Shown one piece after another: positions 32,563-44,074 of a stretch of DNA of 64,000 bases. Numbering within the stretch: the first letter of the stretch is position 1; each line of letters opens with the position of its first letter. A model generated the notes under the pieces. That model was not told the origin of the DNA, did not search any database, and saw only the letters and a program-made list of their open reading frames with translations. Position numbers and translations under genes: made by a program. Origin of the DNA: Microbotryum silenes-acaulis (lineage: Eukaryota; Basidiomycota; Microbotryomycetes; Microbotryales; Microbotryaceae); assembly GCA_003665825.1 (NCBI GenBank), contig QPFY01000020.1, forward strand, positions 186,001-250,000. Direction: 5' to 3'.

Positions 32563-33672
32563 TCAAGCGGCTGTCTTGGCCTTCTTCTCGACCTGTGCCG
32601 GGGTCATTCTTCATCTTGAGTCAGTTCAGGAAGCTAGCACCAGCTGCAATAGGTAACGCACCGGTGCAGGTGCTCCGAATCGTTCGGCACGCTTTCTCTT
32701 TCGCTCCTCTTCTTGGGCAATCCTGAGGTTGAGGAACGGACCACGGCCAGACTCGATCAGCACGGGCTCCGTTTCTACTAAATGAATTCAAACTCACTTG
32801 GCCGCCAGCTCGGGATCAATATCCTTCTCCTTCTCCTTCTTCGTAGGGGCAGCGGCTTTTGCGGGTGCAGCTGCGGCCGAGTTGGGTGCACCAGTAGCGG
32901 GTTTCGGCACTTTCGGTTCACGTGCCCTCTTCTCGCCGAGGGGTCGATCCAACGCAGACAGGGACTGACGTAATGAAGCGATCTCAAGTCAGCATGACAG
33001 GGAACACGAAACAAGTCATATCCTACCACTGACCTTGTCCAACTGGTCCTGCTTCTCCTTTTCCCCCTCCTGCGGCAGCCCAAACCTCTTTGCCCTCTCC
33101 TCCTTGGCTTTGGCCACTTCATCGACCGCGGCAGCTGCCGTCGCACCGTTACCTACGACACCGAATCGAGCTGCTCGAGCGGCCCGTTTCTCCTGTTCGA
33201 GACGGAGACGTTCGGCTTTCTCTTCTGCTGTCGGTTCAGGGACCGCCGGGGTCGCAGCCGGGGCAGGAGCGGCGGGGGTGACGGATGCGGCATCGGTTGA
33301 AGGTGCTTCAGTCGAGGTTGCTACGGCATTCTCGGTCGAAGTGGTAGGTTCAACCCTCGTCGTCGTAGTTGAAGTCGCAGCGGCTTCTGGCTCGACGGAG
33401 GCAGACGATCCGTTCTCGACCTTGGCTTCCAACAATCTCGCGATCAACTCGTCCTTCTTGCCGACCGTCGATAACGATGCAGCCGTCAAGAGGTCCTGAA
33501 TGCAAACAAAATGCGAGTCAGCCTTGTGTCGTAGGAGCAGGCGACCGCGTCGAGCACGACCGGCGGTGGGGCCGGTGTGGGGTCAGGCCACGTGTAAGGG
33601 GACATACTGTAGACTTACCTTGAGCTTGGGCACAGTCAATGCCTTCAACGAAGTCTCAGTGTGGGGAGCCAT
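32563..33672 (-). CDS. SAP-domain mRNA-export factor, Tho1/SARNP-like
   Basis: Small nuclear nucleic-acid-binding protein that in yeast (Tho1) and animals (SARNP/CIP29) joins the TREX machinery linking transcription to mRNP export. Exon 1 starts at 33672 (MAPHTETSLKALTVPKLK). After an intron comes DLLTAASLSTVGKKDELIAR, together forming one N-terminal SAP helix-turn-helix. An Ala/Thr/Pro-rich linker follows. Then come family-typical repeats ARAARFGVV and EERAKRFGLPQ, and after further introns RKRAERFGAPAP, each with the R-F-G core that binds the helicase Sub2/DDX39B. The last exon is VEKKAKTAA with its stop at 32563. Five exons were read. It is tandem with IleRS, 219 bases apart. Confidence 0.85.
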
Positions 33673-33890
33673 GGTCGTCAGTCGGTAGGGAGTGGGATTG
33701 CGAAAGTCGAACCGACACGAGACTCGGCGCCCAGGTCAAGGAATCGACGACGCGTGTCGAGCGTGTCGAACGTGTGTCGCTCGGACCTCGTCCCGCGAGA
33801 AAGCAACATTTCAACTTGGCACAAGGCAAAGATGAAGGAACCCAAATTTCCTAATTGGCATAAACAAACAAAGAAACGGGACTATGGATC

Positions 33891-36800
33891 CTATGCCCTA
33901 ACCAACGTGAGCGTAATCTTGTCATCACCGACCTCCTGTTCCTCCTCAATGACGACTTCCCGCCCTTGGCCATGCTGCGTCTCCCAAGGCCGCGGGCAAC
34001 ACTTCAACACCCGCTTCATCAGATCCTCGCTGCCGTGAATGATGGCCTTGAGCTCGTCGCCGACGCCCTGGGCGAACGAATAAAACACGTCGATGTCGTC
34101 CGTCGCGACGAGTCCGGCCTTTTTCCTCAACCTCTGCACGCGATTGACGACCTCCCTGGCCAGGCCCTCTTGTTCCAACTCGGGGCGACGCGTGACGTCG
34201 AGCAGGACAACGACGTCGCTGTTGCTGTCGTGGCCGTACTCCTTGTCGTTGTCCTTGGGGAGCGCTTCGAAGTCGACGAAGCGTTGCGCGACGAGGTCGC
34301 CTTCAACGAGCTCGATGCCCTCGACATCGAGCTTGCCCGTCTCGAGGTACTTTTTGATCGCCTCGGACGAGACCTTGGGCAAACCGTTCTTGACCTTGGC
34401 CATGTCCTTCCGCAACTTTTTGCCGAGCGTCGCCCATTCGGCCGTCGCGGCGTACTTGATGCCGCAGTCCTGTTCGGAACTCGAAAACACGACGTTGCGC
34501 ACGTTCAACTCTTGTTCGACGTACGGCAATAGCGACTTGACGTCAGCGAGGTACTCGGCGTCGGGGTGGAAGACGACGAGCTCGTTCAAGGGGAACTTGA
34601 TGGGCACCGATTCGCGCGCGGGGATCTGCTTGCCCTTGTCCTTGCCTTCCTTGATGGTCGTGAACTGGCCGGGGAGCGAACGACCGCGTTCGCGCACCGT
34701 GCGACCGAGGTCGATGACGGCCTGCAGGCGCGAGACCTGCCGCTCGATCGTCGGGTCAAAGTACTCTTGCTTGACCTCGGGGAAGGGCAGGAAGTGCAGC
34801 GAACGAATGTCGGCGCCCAAGCCAAGTTTGGCCTGGTCCTGGGGGAAAAATTCCTTGAGACCCTGGTAGATGTTCTCGGTCAAAAAGGGCGTGAAAGCGG
34901 ACAGGGTGCGCACGAGCGTAAACAGGGTCTCGAACAGGGTTTGCAGCGCGCTCTGCGTGTCCTCGAGACCGTTCTCGCCCTTGAGGCGACGTCGGTTGAA
35001 GCGGATGTACCAGTTGGTGAGGTCGTCAATCAAGCTCAGCATCTGCGCGACGACGGTGTACAACCGGTACGCCTCCATCTCGGTCTTGACAAGCTGAATC
35101 AACGACTGGCACCGCGCGAGGATCCACCGGTCCATGACGTTGCTCGACTGCTTGGCGTGGGGGTCGTACTCGAAATCGACGTCCTGCTCTTTCTTGCGCA
35201 ACGCGGCCTGGCCGAGGAAGAAGCGGTACGAATTGAGCAAGGGCAGCAGGACGTGCGAGACGACGTCCTTGACGCCCTCCTCCTTGAACCGCAACGAGTC
35301 CCCTCGAACGACGGGCGAGTTGATCAAAAAGAGGCGCAGGGCGTCGGCGCCGTATGTGTCGACGATGAGATTGGGGTCGGGGTAGTTCTTCAACGACTTG
35401 GACATCTTTTTACCGTCGGCGGCGAGGACGTGGCCGCACACGATCAGGTTTTTCCACGGAGCCGTGCCAAAGAGGTGCGTCGAGAGCACGAGCAAGGTGT
35501 AGAACCAACCGCGGGTCTGATCCATGGCCTCGGAGATGAAATCGGCGGGGAACGAGGCCTCGAACTTTTCCTTGTTCTCGAACGGGTAGTGGACCTGCGC
35601 GTACGGCATCGAACCGGACTCGAACCAACAGTCAAAGACCTCTTCTACGCGTTTCAACATCCCCTTGCCCTTTTTGGAAGGAATCTGGATGTCGTCAATC
35701 TTGTCGCGGTGCAGGTCGGCGAGGATGCCGCAGCCGGACAGCTCATTCAACTCCTCGATCGAACTGACGCACACGATCTCCTCGTAGTCTTCGCTGGCCC
35801 AGAGCGGCAGCGGAGTCCCCCAGTACCGATTGCGAGAGATGTTCCAATCGCGCGCGTTCTCGAGCCAGCTTTGGAAGCGGTTCTCGCCGACCGAGGCGGG
35901 GACCCAGCGCGTCTCCTTATTGTTCGCGACGAGCTTGTCGGTCGAGTCCTGCACGCGCACGAACCACACGGGGATCGCGCGGTAGATCAACGGGGTCCCC
36001 GAGCGCCAGCAGAACGGATACGAGTGCTGCAGCGTCGTCGAGACGATCAACCGGCCTGTGCCTTTCAGGTACTTGATGATGTTCTTGTCGGCGTCCTTGA
36101 CGTACTGGCCCTGAAAGTCGGGGACCTCGTCGGTGTAGATGCCGGCTTCGTCGATGGGGCAGGGGGGCATTTCCTCCTTGCGCACGATGCCGTCGCGGAT
36201 GGCGATGCGGTGATCGTCCTCACCGAACGCGGGCGCCTGGTGGACGATACCCGTACCCGAGGTCGAGGTGACGTACGTGTCGGCGATGACCTTGAACGCT
36301 TGATCTTTGTACTTGTCGTAAAAGTAGGTGAACAAGGGCTCGTACTTGAGCCCGACGAGGTCGCGCCCCTTGTAGCTTTCCAGAAGGGTGTACTTCTTCT
36401 CCTTCTTGGCCTTGGCTGGGTCCTTGTACAAGGTCGAGAGCAGCTCGTCGCAGAGAATGAACTTGGCGTCGCGTTCGACGTCGTGGATCTTGATGTACGT
36501 CAAGTCGGGGTGAACGCACAGCGCCAAGTTGGTCGGCAGCGTCCACGGAGTCGTCGTCCACGCGAGCAACGAGACGGAAGGGTCCGAGAGCAAAGGGAAC
36601 GAAACGGTGACTGTTGCATAGGGACTCGAGTCAGGCCATTTGAACGTTCGTTGAGAAAGGATCTTCGCTTCGCGCACTCACCCGCCGGATCCTGCACGTC
36701 CTTGTAAGCCAGACCGGCCTCAAAATTGGACATGGGGGTCGTGCACCCGGTCGTGTAGGGCATGACCTTCAGCCCGCGATAGACGAGATCCTTGTTCCAC

Positions 36801-37557
36801 AACTGGCCAAAGACCCACCACACGCTCTCCATGAAGCTCGTGTTGAGCGTCTTGTAGTCGTTGTCAAAGTCGATCCACCGGCCCAACCGCTCGACGGTGC
36901 GGCGCCATTCGGACGAATACCGCATCACGATCGAGCGGCACTCGGCGTTGTACTTGTCGATGCCCATCTTCATCACGTCGGCTTTGGAGGTGATGCCGAG
37001 CTTTTTGTCAATCTCGTGTTCGACGGGCAGGCCGTGCGTGTCCCAGCCGAACCTCCTTTCGACGTAGAACCCGTTCGAGTGGGCGTAACGCGTCACAATG
37101 TCCTGTGATCGACATGTGGTACCCCGAAGGTCAGTGTTCCGGTATCGTTCATGGTTTGCGTGGTGACTACACCCGTCTGCTCACCTTGACTGTGCCCATG
37201 AGGATGTGGCCATGATGAGGCAATCCGGTCGCAAAAGGTGGACCATCGTAGAACGAGTACTGCGGCTTGCCGATCGACTGCTTGACTGATTCTTGGAACG
37301 CATCAATCTCCTTCCAGAAGCTCAGGACCTGCGGGGTTTGGGCAGAGAGGTGACCGGATGAGTCATCGAGCAATTGGGGGACGGTGAGGGAACGAGTTGG
37401 GTGGGAAAAGGACCGGAAGGCGACCGCTGTCCTGCCCTTTCCCTCAACTCGATGCTCAACCTTGGGTGCATGCACGTACCTTCTCTTCCTCTTGAGGAAA
37501 GCTAAAGTTGGAGAGGTTGTGGGAAGGGAAGGCGGCGTCCGGGTTGGTGGCGACCAT
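33891..37557 (-). CDS. ILS1: Isoleucyl-tRNA synthetase, cytoplasmic
   Basis: Class Ia synthetase that charges tRNA-Ile. ATG 37557 opens [12 protein letters not shown] and the first exon ends PQEEEK. The next exons give [12 protein letters not shown] and the HIGH-type motif [14 protein letters not shown], then [20 protein letters not shown]. The editing (CP1) domain holds [14 protein letters not shown] and [16 protein letters not shown]. The KMSKS loop is intact in [16 protein letters not shown]. The anticodon-binding region includes [12 protein letters not shown] and [13 protein letters not shown]. Length of about 1,090 residues and the eukaryote-like C-terminal extension fit the cytosolic enzyme rather than the shorter mitochondrial one, and no presequence is seen. 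The largest exon is about 2.8 kb, and introns cluster at the 5' end. Confidence 0.97.
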
Positions 37558-38925
37558 ACTGTCGGGGAGTGCTCCCGCTTTTGACTCAGCCGAAGGGAGC
37601 CGAAGCGGAATAAGGCGAGTTCAAGGGGATGCGTGTATCTCGTTCTCTTTGACGAGGTAGGTTCTGTAGTGTCAAACGCCGCTGGGTGTGGATGGAGGCG
37701 CCAAGTGTGGAAGAGAAAGACAAGTGCAAAGAGTCAAAGCCCCAAGTCAACTTGGACTTGAGATCTCTCGCGCGAAATCAGAAATTTGAGCTGGGACCGC
37801 TTTAGCTCTCAGGCGAGGGTGAAATCTAATCAGGCTTGATACAAAAAAAAAACTGGCCCTCGTCGCGGATGCAGCGACAGCTTTTTCCTAGATCGTTGCG
37901 AACATCGTGGTAGTACAAAAGAAGCAGGTCACACGAAGGCTATAAAACACGATCAAATAACCCCCGACTAGTCTCATCAAAAACCATCCCCGGCCATCAC
38001 GGCCTCGTTTTGAAAGGCTTCTCCCGCTCGTGCTTCGACGCGGCCAATCAGTCTGTAATCCTTCAGCCAACAGGTGCCATACAACCGATCTCGGGGTGGG
38101 CAACCGAGAAAACAAAATTTGTGCTTCAATTGCAGACGATTGTGAGCCCCATCATGCACATAAGGACCTTGAAGTTGGCGCAGCGGAAAAGCGAAAAGTT
38201 TTCGACCAAGTGATGCTGCTAAACAGAAGCAGCATGCTGACCATACAATAGCGTAAGGTATATAAAATCTAGCTTATCCCATTTGTCATTCGTCATACAG
38301 GTGAGAGCATGAAATCGTACTGGAAGCCTGGGCCGATTCGACCCCGCGAAAAGCTTGGCGCGTGGGCGGGATCATCGCGGCAATCAGCCGGCCGATGAGT
38401 CTGGTCGCTCCTGGATTTTCTGCAAATAAGTCGTGCCTCAATAATGTAGATTCGTTCAGCGCCATGACGAAAGTGTGGGTCGTCCTCCCCACACTGCAGT
38501 TCGCGCGGTGCACGTCCCTTTGATCGCTTCGACGCGCGCCGCCCCTCTATCCCTCGGAGACGACATCAGCTTCCTTTCTTCTGATGCGCGAAGAAACACG
38601 AGCGAAACCGTTGCAAATTCCTGACTAGTTTTTTCTTCGTGGTGTGAGCTATTTTATTGGGGGTACGTCTCATTACCGACCAGAGCTTCTCGACTGATCG
38701 ATTTTTTTAATTTGATCTCGGACTCGGATCTCGTGGCTGCCACTGATCGTCCTAGTCGTTATTGGCCGAGCTTACCGAAAGAAAGCAGCTGCAAGTTGAA
38801 CAGCGGCAGTTGAGCCCGAGCGAGAGGCGAGGCGAGGCAAATCAACCGATCGACCGGCTTGATCACCGACTACAACACACAAGGCACATACCACTTCGCG
38901 ACACTTGCCCAGGGTGCTCACGACC
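37558..38925. other. Divergent promoter region, no gene seen
   Basis: About 1.37 kb between the starts of IleRS (-) and the 38926 gene (+). The stretch 37888-38159 (-) has an open frame with no recognisable family. No tRNA was seen. Confidence 0.45.
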
Positions 38926-41182
38926 ATGTCGTTCGGTACGAGGTTGAAGAGTTGGTTCACCAAGGTCAGTTCAAGTGGCAGGCGTTCGATTACGCTCTCT
39001 CCGGATGTCGTGGCCATTCGTCGGAGGGGGAGGGGACGTGGGAGGGGAAAGGCCGAGGCGAGCCTGCGATCAACCGGGGCCAGGAGGGTACAACAGCGTG
39101 TGTAAGCGGGGACTCGTGACTGAATTATTGGATGGTGCATGTATGCTGCAGTCCTCTTCTTCCGGTACTGGGTCCAACACAAGGGATGGGAATCCGCACC
39201 TGGCGTCAGGGCCGGCCTCAGCATCCACATTAGCACCAGCAGCAACAACTGCCGCCGGAGCCGCGACACCGGCACTGTCGTCGGGTCATCGTCGACAAGC
39301 GAACAACAACAGCCACAACCAAGGCTTCCCGCAGGACACGCCGAGGAATGTCGTATCTTCTGCACCACATCGAGCAGGGAATAGATCTACGCGAACTGGC
39401 GATCACGCTACCTCCTCCGCCACGACGACCGCGAATGGGGTCACTGGTGCTGCTGGCCAGCCGGCGCCGAGGAGGAGACGAAGAAGAAGAAGACGGGCGG
39501 CCAGTCCCGTCGGACTGCCACTCTACTCGGCCTCACCAGGCGACGATGAGATGTCCCTGTTCAAAGGAGCGGATGTATCGCGCGTCGAGCTCAACGACGA
39601 CGGCGCCTCGGACAACGATCAGAGGGGTCTCGACACCGACGACGATTCCGAGCGAGTCGGCGACTTGGACCCGGGTGGGGCACCGCTCACCGCCGGATCG
39701 AGGTCGATGGCCTCGAGCGTCTTCACCGTCCCTTTGGTCGGCGGACGTACTCGATCAGGTAGTGATGCACCTTCCATCACCTTGTCCTTATTCGAGCCCG
39801 GGTTCGGGTCGCCGCTCGAGTATGTTTCTACACCGGGCTCGGCCTCGGTCTCGACGAGCGATCTGATGAGGGGGCCAGCACCGCCTCCTCTGCCCGGCGC
39901 CGTCGCCTCGACCTCGGCTCGACCGATCGTGCACCGTTCGACCCAATCGTCTCCCAGCGCCACACCCCTACTCAACTCGCCCCACTCCCCCTTCTCGACC
40001 TCCCCCGTCTCGACGCGGGCACGTTCCTCGACGCTACGATCCTTGTTCCGGGGTCGTAACGCTAGCTCGTCGAACCTTTCCGGCACCCCTCCGGGCAACA
40101 GCTCCATTTCCGTCGGTCGATCCCCATACGGCCAGGGACCCGGATTCTCCTCGTCTCCCCCATCTACGCGTGCCGCCTCTGGCTCAACGACCTCTATCCG
40201 CTCAACCCTCTCCATCTCGGCTCCTCTACAACACACCTTGGTTTCCTCGTCCTTCGTCTTTCCTAAATCGGGCCCAACGGCTTCCCAAATCGCCTTCATC
40301 TCAAGTCGTGAAGCTCTCGGTGCCTACGGCTACGGAAGAGGCGCCGAATCCGCTCCTTCGATCGATGATGATCCAGAAAACATCGGAGGGGCGTTGTCCC
40401 CACCCCCACCATTCGAAGATTCACCTCCGCTCTCGGCGTCGTCGTCGTTGAGTCGGACACCTTCCCCCAATGCGATGACGATGACGACGACGATGAACAA
40501 TGGGTCGCTGAGTGCTCCGACTTACCCGCTGGCGGGGATGACGAGGGGGTCAAGAAGCGCTTCCGTTTCGAGTCACATGTCGTCCAGTCCTTTGTCGAGG
40601 GTGCATACGCCAAGTGAGGACGAGGACGAGGAGGATGAAGAAGATCAAGACGAGGTCGGGGACGACCGAGATGAAGGAGCTGAATTTTCGAGATCTGGAA
40701 CGGGCGCTTCGACAATGACGGTTCGACCTGGACCTGGAGTCGGTGTTGCAGCGGCAGCGAGGATGAGCGATGATCCGACCGTCGTGATCCGAGGCACAGG
40801 TGCGGTCGTACCGTACAACGATTTAGAAGAGGAAGAGGACGAGACGATACTGCACCGGGGTGAGGCTTCTACCGCGCCAGGGGATCGAACCGTATCTGAA
40901 AACACGCCCATGACGACTCCAAGGATCGCTCAACTCGAACCCAAATTCAATTTTGCCAGCGACGAAACCATCGAGACACGATCCGCCTCATCCTTGACGT
41001 CTCCACCCAACGGTTTATCCCTCCGCATCGAATGCGCTCCCACCATTCCGAAACCCTCCCCAGCGCACGGTCTAGCACCTCTCGTCTTGTTGAGTACCAC
41101 CACGCCAACCAGTCCAATGTTCCCTACCACTCCAGGTGGTACGGCGGTGCTCTTACCTTCTGAACCGACAACGAGTGTTTGA
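38926..41182 (+). CDS. Large disordered Ser/Pro-rich protein, function unknown
   Basis: ATG 38926 (context CGACCATGT) gives MSFGTRLKSWFTKVSSSGRR and an Arg/Gly-rich stretch. The exon ends VQQR at a GTGTAAGC donor (39103), and an intron to the CTGCAG acceptor at 39150 joins phase-0 to SSSSGTGSNTRDG. The frame then stays open to 41182, for a protein of about 735 residues. It has an Arg tract (RRRRRRRRR near 39475-39500), Asp-rich patches and many SP/TP sites. Somewhat conserved-looking motifs are MSLFKGADVSRVEL, SREALGAYGYGRG and IDDDPENIGGALSPPPP. No catalytic domain, signal peptide or membrane segment is visible. It may be a phosphorylated scaffold or regulator, but nothing in the sequence defines its job. 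Confidence 0.7.
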
Positions 41183-41214
41183 TCAAGCGAACTCTGGTAG
41201 CTACCTTCGTTTCA

Positions 41215-41247
<33 letters not shown>
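41215..41247. repeat. TC microsatellite
   Basis: About 16 uninterrupted TC units in the 3' flank of the preceding gene. Confidence 0.95.
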
Positions 41248-41251
<4 letters not shown>

Positions 41252-41525
41252 TAGTGTGAAAAATTTCCTTCGCTTGCATCCCTAGTCCTTTGTTTCCTTC
41301 TTTTTCTTTGTTTAGTTTTAGTAAGCAGTCCTTTCTGTAGAAATACCGTACACGCACGATACAAATCTTTCGTTTTCCCAACTGCTTTTCTCAACCTAGT
41401 CGAGAGCCACTTTCCCGAATCTGTCCTTCGTGAAATCTTATCTTTGGGTAGAACCTTCCACTTGAACGATTGCACTACATTACTGAAATGATGGGGGGGA
41501 AGGACCCTGGGTCGCCCAAAGTTGG

Positions 41526-42516
41526 TCAGACGTAGCCAGCGACTTGGTCCAAGATCGTGCGGATCTTGAAGGGGTCGAAAGGTGGGATTGGGGTTAATGT
41601 TGATGTCGATTTTGTGGTAGTTGTTGTTGTTGAGGCGTTTTTGCTGGTTTGGAAGTATGAGTTGAGGTATTCCCTGAAGGAGGTGTTGAGGTTCCTTTGT
41701 GATTGAAGACGCAAATTGATGATCAATATGAAGCGATCGCAAAAGAACTTTTGCCAGAATTTGCGCTTCCTAGATTCCCCCTCGATGCCGCCGCGGACAA
41801 TCTTCCAAAGCACTCCCCCCCCCCCCCAGTTCCACACAATACCCATTCAACTCACTCAGGTTCTCTAATCACCTCAACCCAATCGTACCGCTCAAACTCG
41901 TCGGCCAAGTCGGACTGGTGCGAATCCATGAGGGTCGAATTGGGGATCAAGAAGAGTTTGCGTTGAACATGCTCTGTGCGGGACGTTGTTTTCGTTTTGG
42001 TGTTTATCGGGACGGGTCGAATGAAGGAGAGGATTGAACCTGCGCCTGAGATTTACCGAGTAGGCACAAGGTGAACAATATCAGTCTCCTCCCGCCCCGC
42101 CCTCCCCCCGCCCCGCCCTTCCCCCACCCCCACCGAGCCCCTCCCACAAACTCACCAGCATGAGCGATCACCCAATCACTTCCCGCGACCTTGCTCTCCA
42201 AATCATTCGAAAACCTCAACACCTCCACTTGCAATTCCCTGCCTTGCACAACCAATCGATTAGAACCTACGACCCAAGTTTCGTCATCGGCTGACGTGGA
42301 GCCGGGTTTGGAACAAGAAGCAGGTAGGTCCGAGTTGCCTATTTGAGCTACCACGGATTCGATCCCGAGGGACGAGAGGATAGTGAGTACTGAGGTGGAT
42401 AGGAGGGAGGTGACGAGGGGCGTGAAGGAGGTGGAACCGACTGTTAGGAGGAGGGTACGTGGATTCGGAGGTGGAGGTGGAAGTGGGGGTGCCGTAAAAT
42501 TAGAAGGGGTGGGCAT
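41526..42516 (-). CDS. ALG13: UDP-GlcNAc transferase subunit ALG13
   Basis: Catalytic partner of membrane-bound Alg14. Together they add the second GlcNAc to dolichol-PP-GlcNAc on the cytosolic face of the ER during N-glycan precursor synthesis. ATG 42516 opens MPTPSNFTAPPL, then LLLTVGSTSFTPLVTSLLS, the N-terminal Rossmann strand and helix. VVAQIGNSDLP follows, then SDWVIAHAG joined by an intron to AGSILSFIRP, the family's SHAGTGSI region. The next exon has LFLIPNSTLMDSHQSDLADEF, matching the LMDNHQxELA signature. The last exon ends ILDQVAGYV. No membrane segment is present, as expected for Alg13. The second intron, about 200 bases, contains a run of 13 C. Confidence 0.88.
41815..41827. repeat. 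C homopolymer in ALG13 intron
   Basis: Thirteen consecutive C inside the last ALG13 intron, 5' of its acceptor on the minus strand. Confidence 0.9.
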
Positions 42517-42941
42517 AGCAGTGCGAGGAAAGAGTTGGGGACGGAGAAGGGTGTGAGTATGTTTGGACGAGTCGGACCTTTCTGATTCTGGTTACAGATT
42601 ACAGATGATGGAAGGAGACAGTTATCGGACGGAGGCTGAGCTCGAGCGCGGAGCTGGTTTCGACAACTCGATCAACGAAGCCGTCTCTCGATCACGCCGG
42701 CCGAGCTCGCTGCCCGTCCTCCGCACTTCGCAGCTCGGACTGACTTGGTCGCGGCTAATTAGGCAGTCTTGGCTCTTGCCCTTCGCACTTCATTCCCGGC
42801 CCCGCCAGCGTAGACCGACCAGAAAAAAACACCCACAAGTCGAGGCAGAGCTCAAATTGTGCTTGTTCCAGGAACTATCTCGTACAAGCTATTCTATTGC
42901 CGGCCACCCGATCGGCACCTCCCTCCCCCCAATCATCCATC

Positions 42942-43891
42942 ATGGCAGGCCACAAACCTCGCTCCAAACCGACCGAGGACAAGAAACCCCACCGAGGTGG
43001 AAATGGACAAGGGGGTCGAAACAAGAAAGGAGGGTTCAAGATCGGTCCCAAGTTGGGTAAAGGGGTTTATCAAGGACATGGTCAGTCGAACACAATTCAG
43101 AACGGGCAAACTGGAGGGTGAACGAGAGAAGCTGATCGACAAGTTCTTCTCTCGGGTTGGATTTTATAGCACAAAAGATCAAACAAACCTTGATCCATAA
43201 AGCCAAAGTAAAGAAATCCTACGCCAAGGATCTCGCTCAAGCAGGCTATGCATCGGGGAGCAACTCGGCGAGCTTACCTCCCCACCAAGCCACTCCCGAG
43301 GATCAGGAGGGCATCGAAAGTTTGGCCGAGAAGGAGAGGAAGAGGAACGAGATGAGGGAGAGAATGAAAGATGCTCTGGGGATTGATGCGGACGAGGAAG
43401 GGCAGGACGAGGGAGTGGATTCGGAGGAGGAAGAGGGGGGGAGAGGCAGAGGGAGTGGCAAGGGGGTTCCTCAGGCTAGGGTTTGGGGTGCACCGATGAG
43501 TGAGTTGAGAAAGGAAGCGTTGAGAAAGGAGGAAGAGGATAGGTTGAAGGCACCGGTTGTTGAGATTGGGCAAGGAAAGCGGTTTCAGCGGGGGAGGGAA
43601 GCTCAAGCGAAGGGAAGAGGCAGAGGAGCAGAATCTTCGGCGTCGACGTCCGCTCCTCCTACCGCACCCACACCGACGAAACCTGCACGACCACTCCCGT
43701 TCTTTGCGTTGCCGCCAAAGGAAGAGGAAAAGAAGAAGCGCCCGCGATTGAACGAAGATGAGATTCAGGCGATCAGAAAGAAGAAAGAGGAAGAGAAGAA
43801 GAAGTGGAATCAGCGGGGGAGGAATGGGCAACCCAAGTTGGGCGGCAGGGTGGAGCAGTTGCTGGCGAGGATACAGCACGGGATGCAGTAG
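42942..43891 (+). CDS. FYV7-like ribosome biogenesis protein
   Basis: Small basic nucleolar protein. Yeast Fyv7 (CCDC59 in animals) is needed for 18S rRNA maturation in the small-subunit processome. ATG 42942 begins MAGHKPRSKPTEDKK, followed by a Gly/Lys-rich segment GFKIGPKLGKGVYQGH. An intron (43081-43168) splits a codon and leads to AQKIKQTLIHKAKVKKSYAK, the family core. The rest is charged and coiled: EKERKRNEMRERMKDALG, an acidic patch, and a Lys/Glu-rich C-terminal helix (EDEIQAIRKKKEEEKKKW) ending RIQHGMQ. Composition and order match the family but sequence conservation is low, so the name is provisional. ALG13 is divergent, with about 425 bases between starts. Confidence 0.7.
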
Positions 43892-44074
43892 ACAGCGTAT
43901 ATGTAGGCTAGTGTATTATCCCGTGTAATCCGGCAAGTATTAGGTTCTTCCGAGCTGGTGTGTCATAGTTGAGCTCGGACCTCTTGCTAGCGATCGCCGA
44001 TGCGCCGATCGGCTTCGCAGTGGTGCGCCGCTCGTCGACCTCCGCTTCTCTCCTTCGACTTGGACCGACTCGAA

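Noticed and set aside
34566..36707. 713-codon plus-strand open frame
   Set aside because: It is a shadow of the IleRS gene, whose minus-strand frame carries all class I synthetase motifs. The plus product is a charged, repetitive mix without family features.
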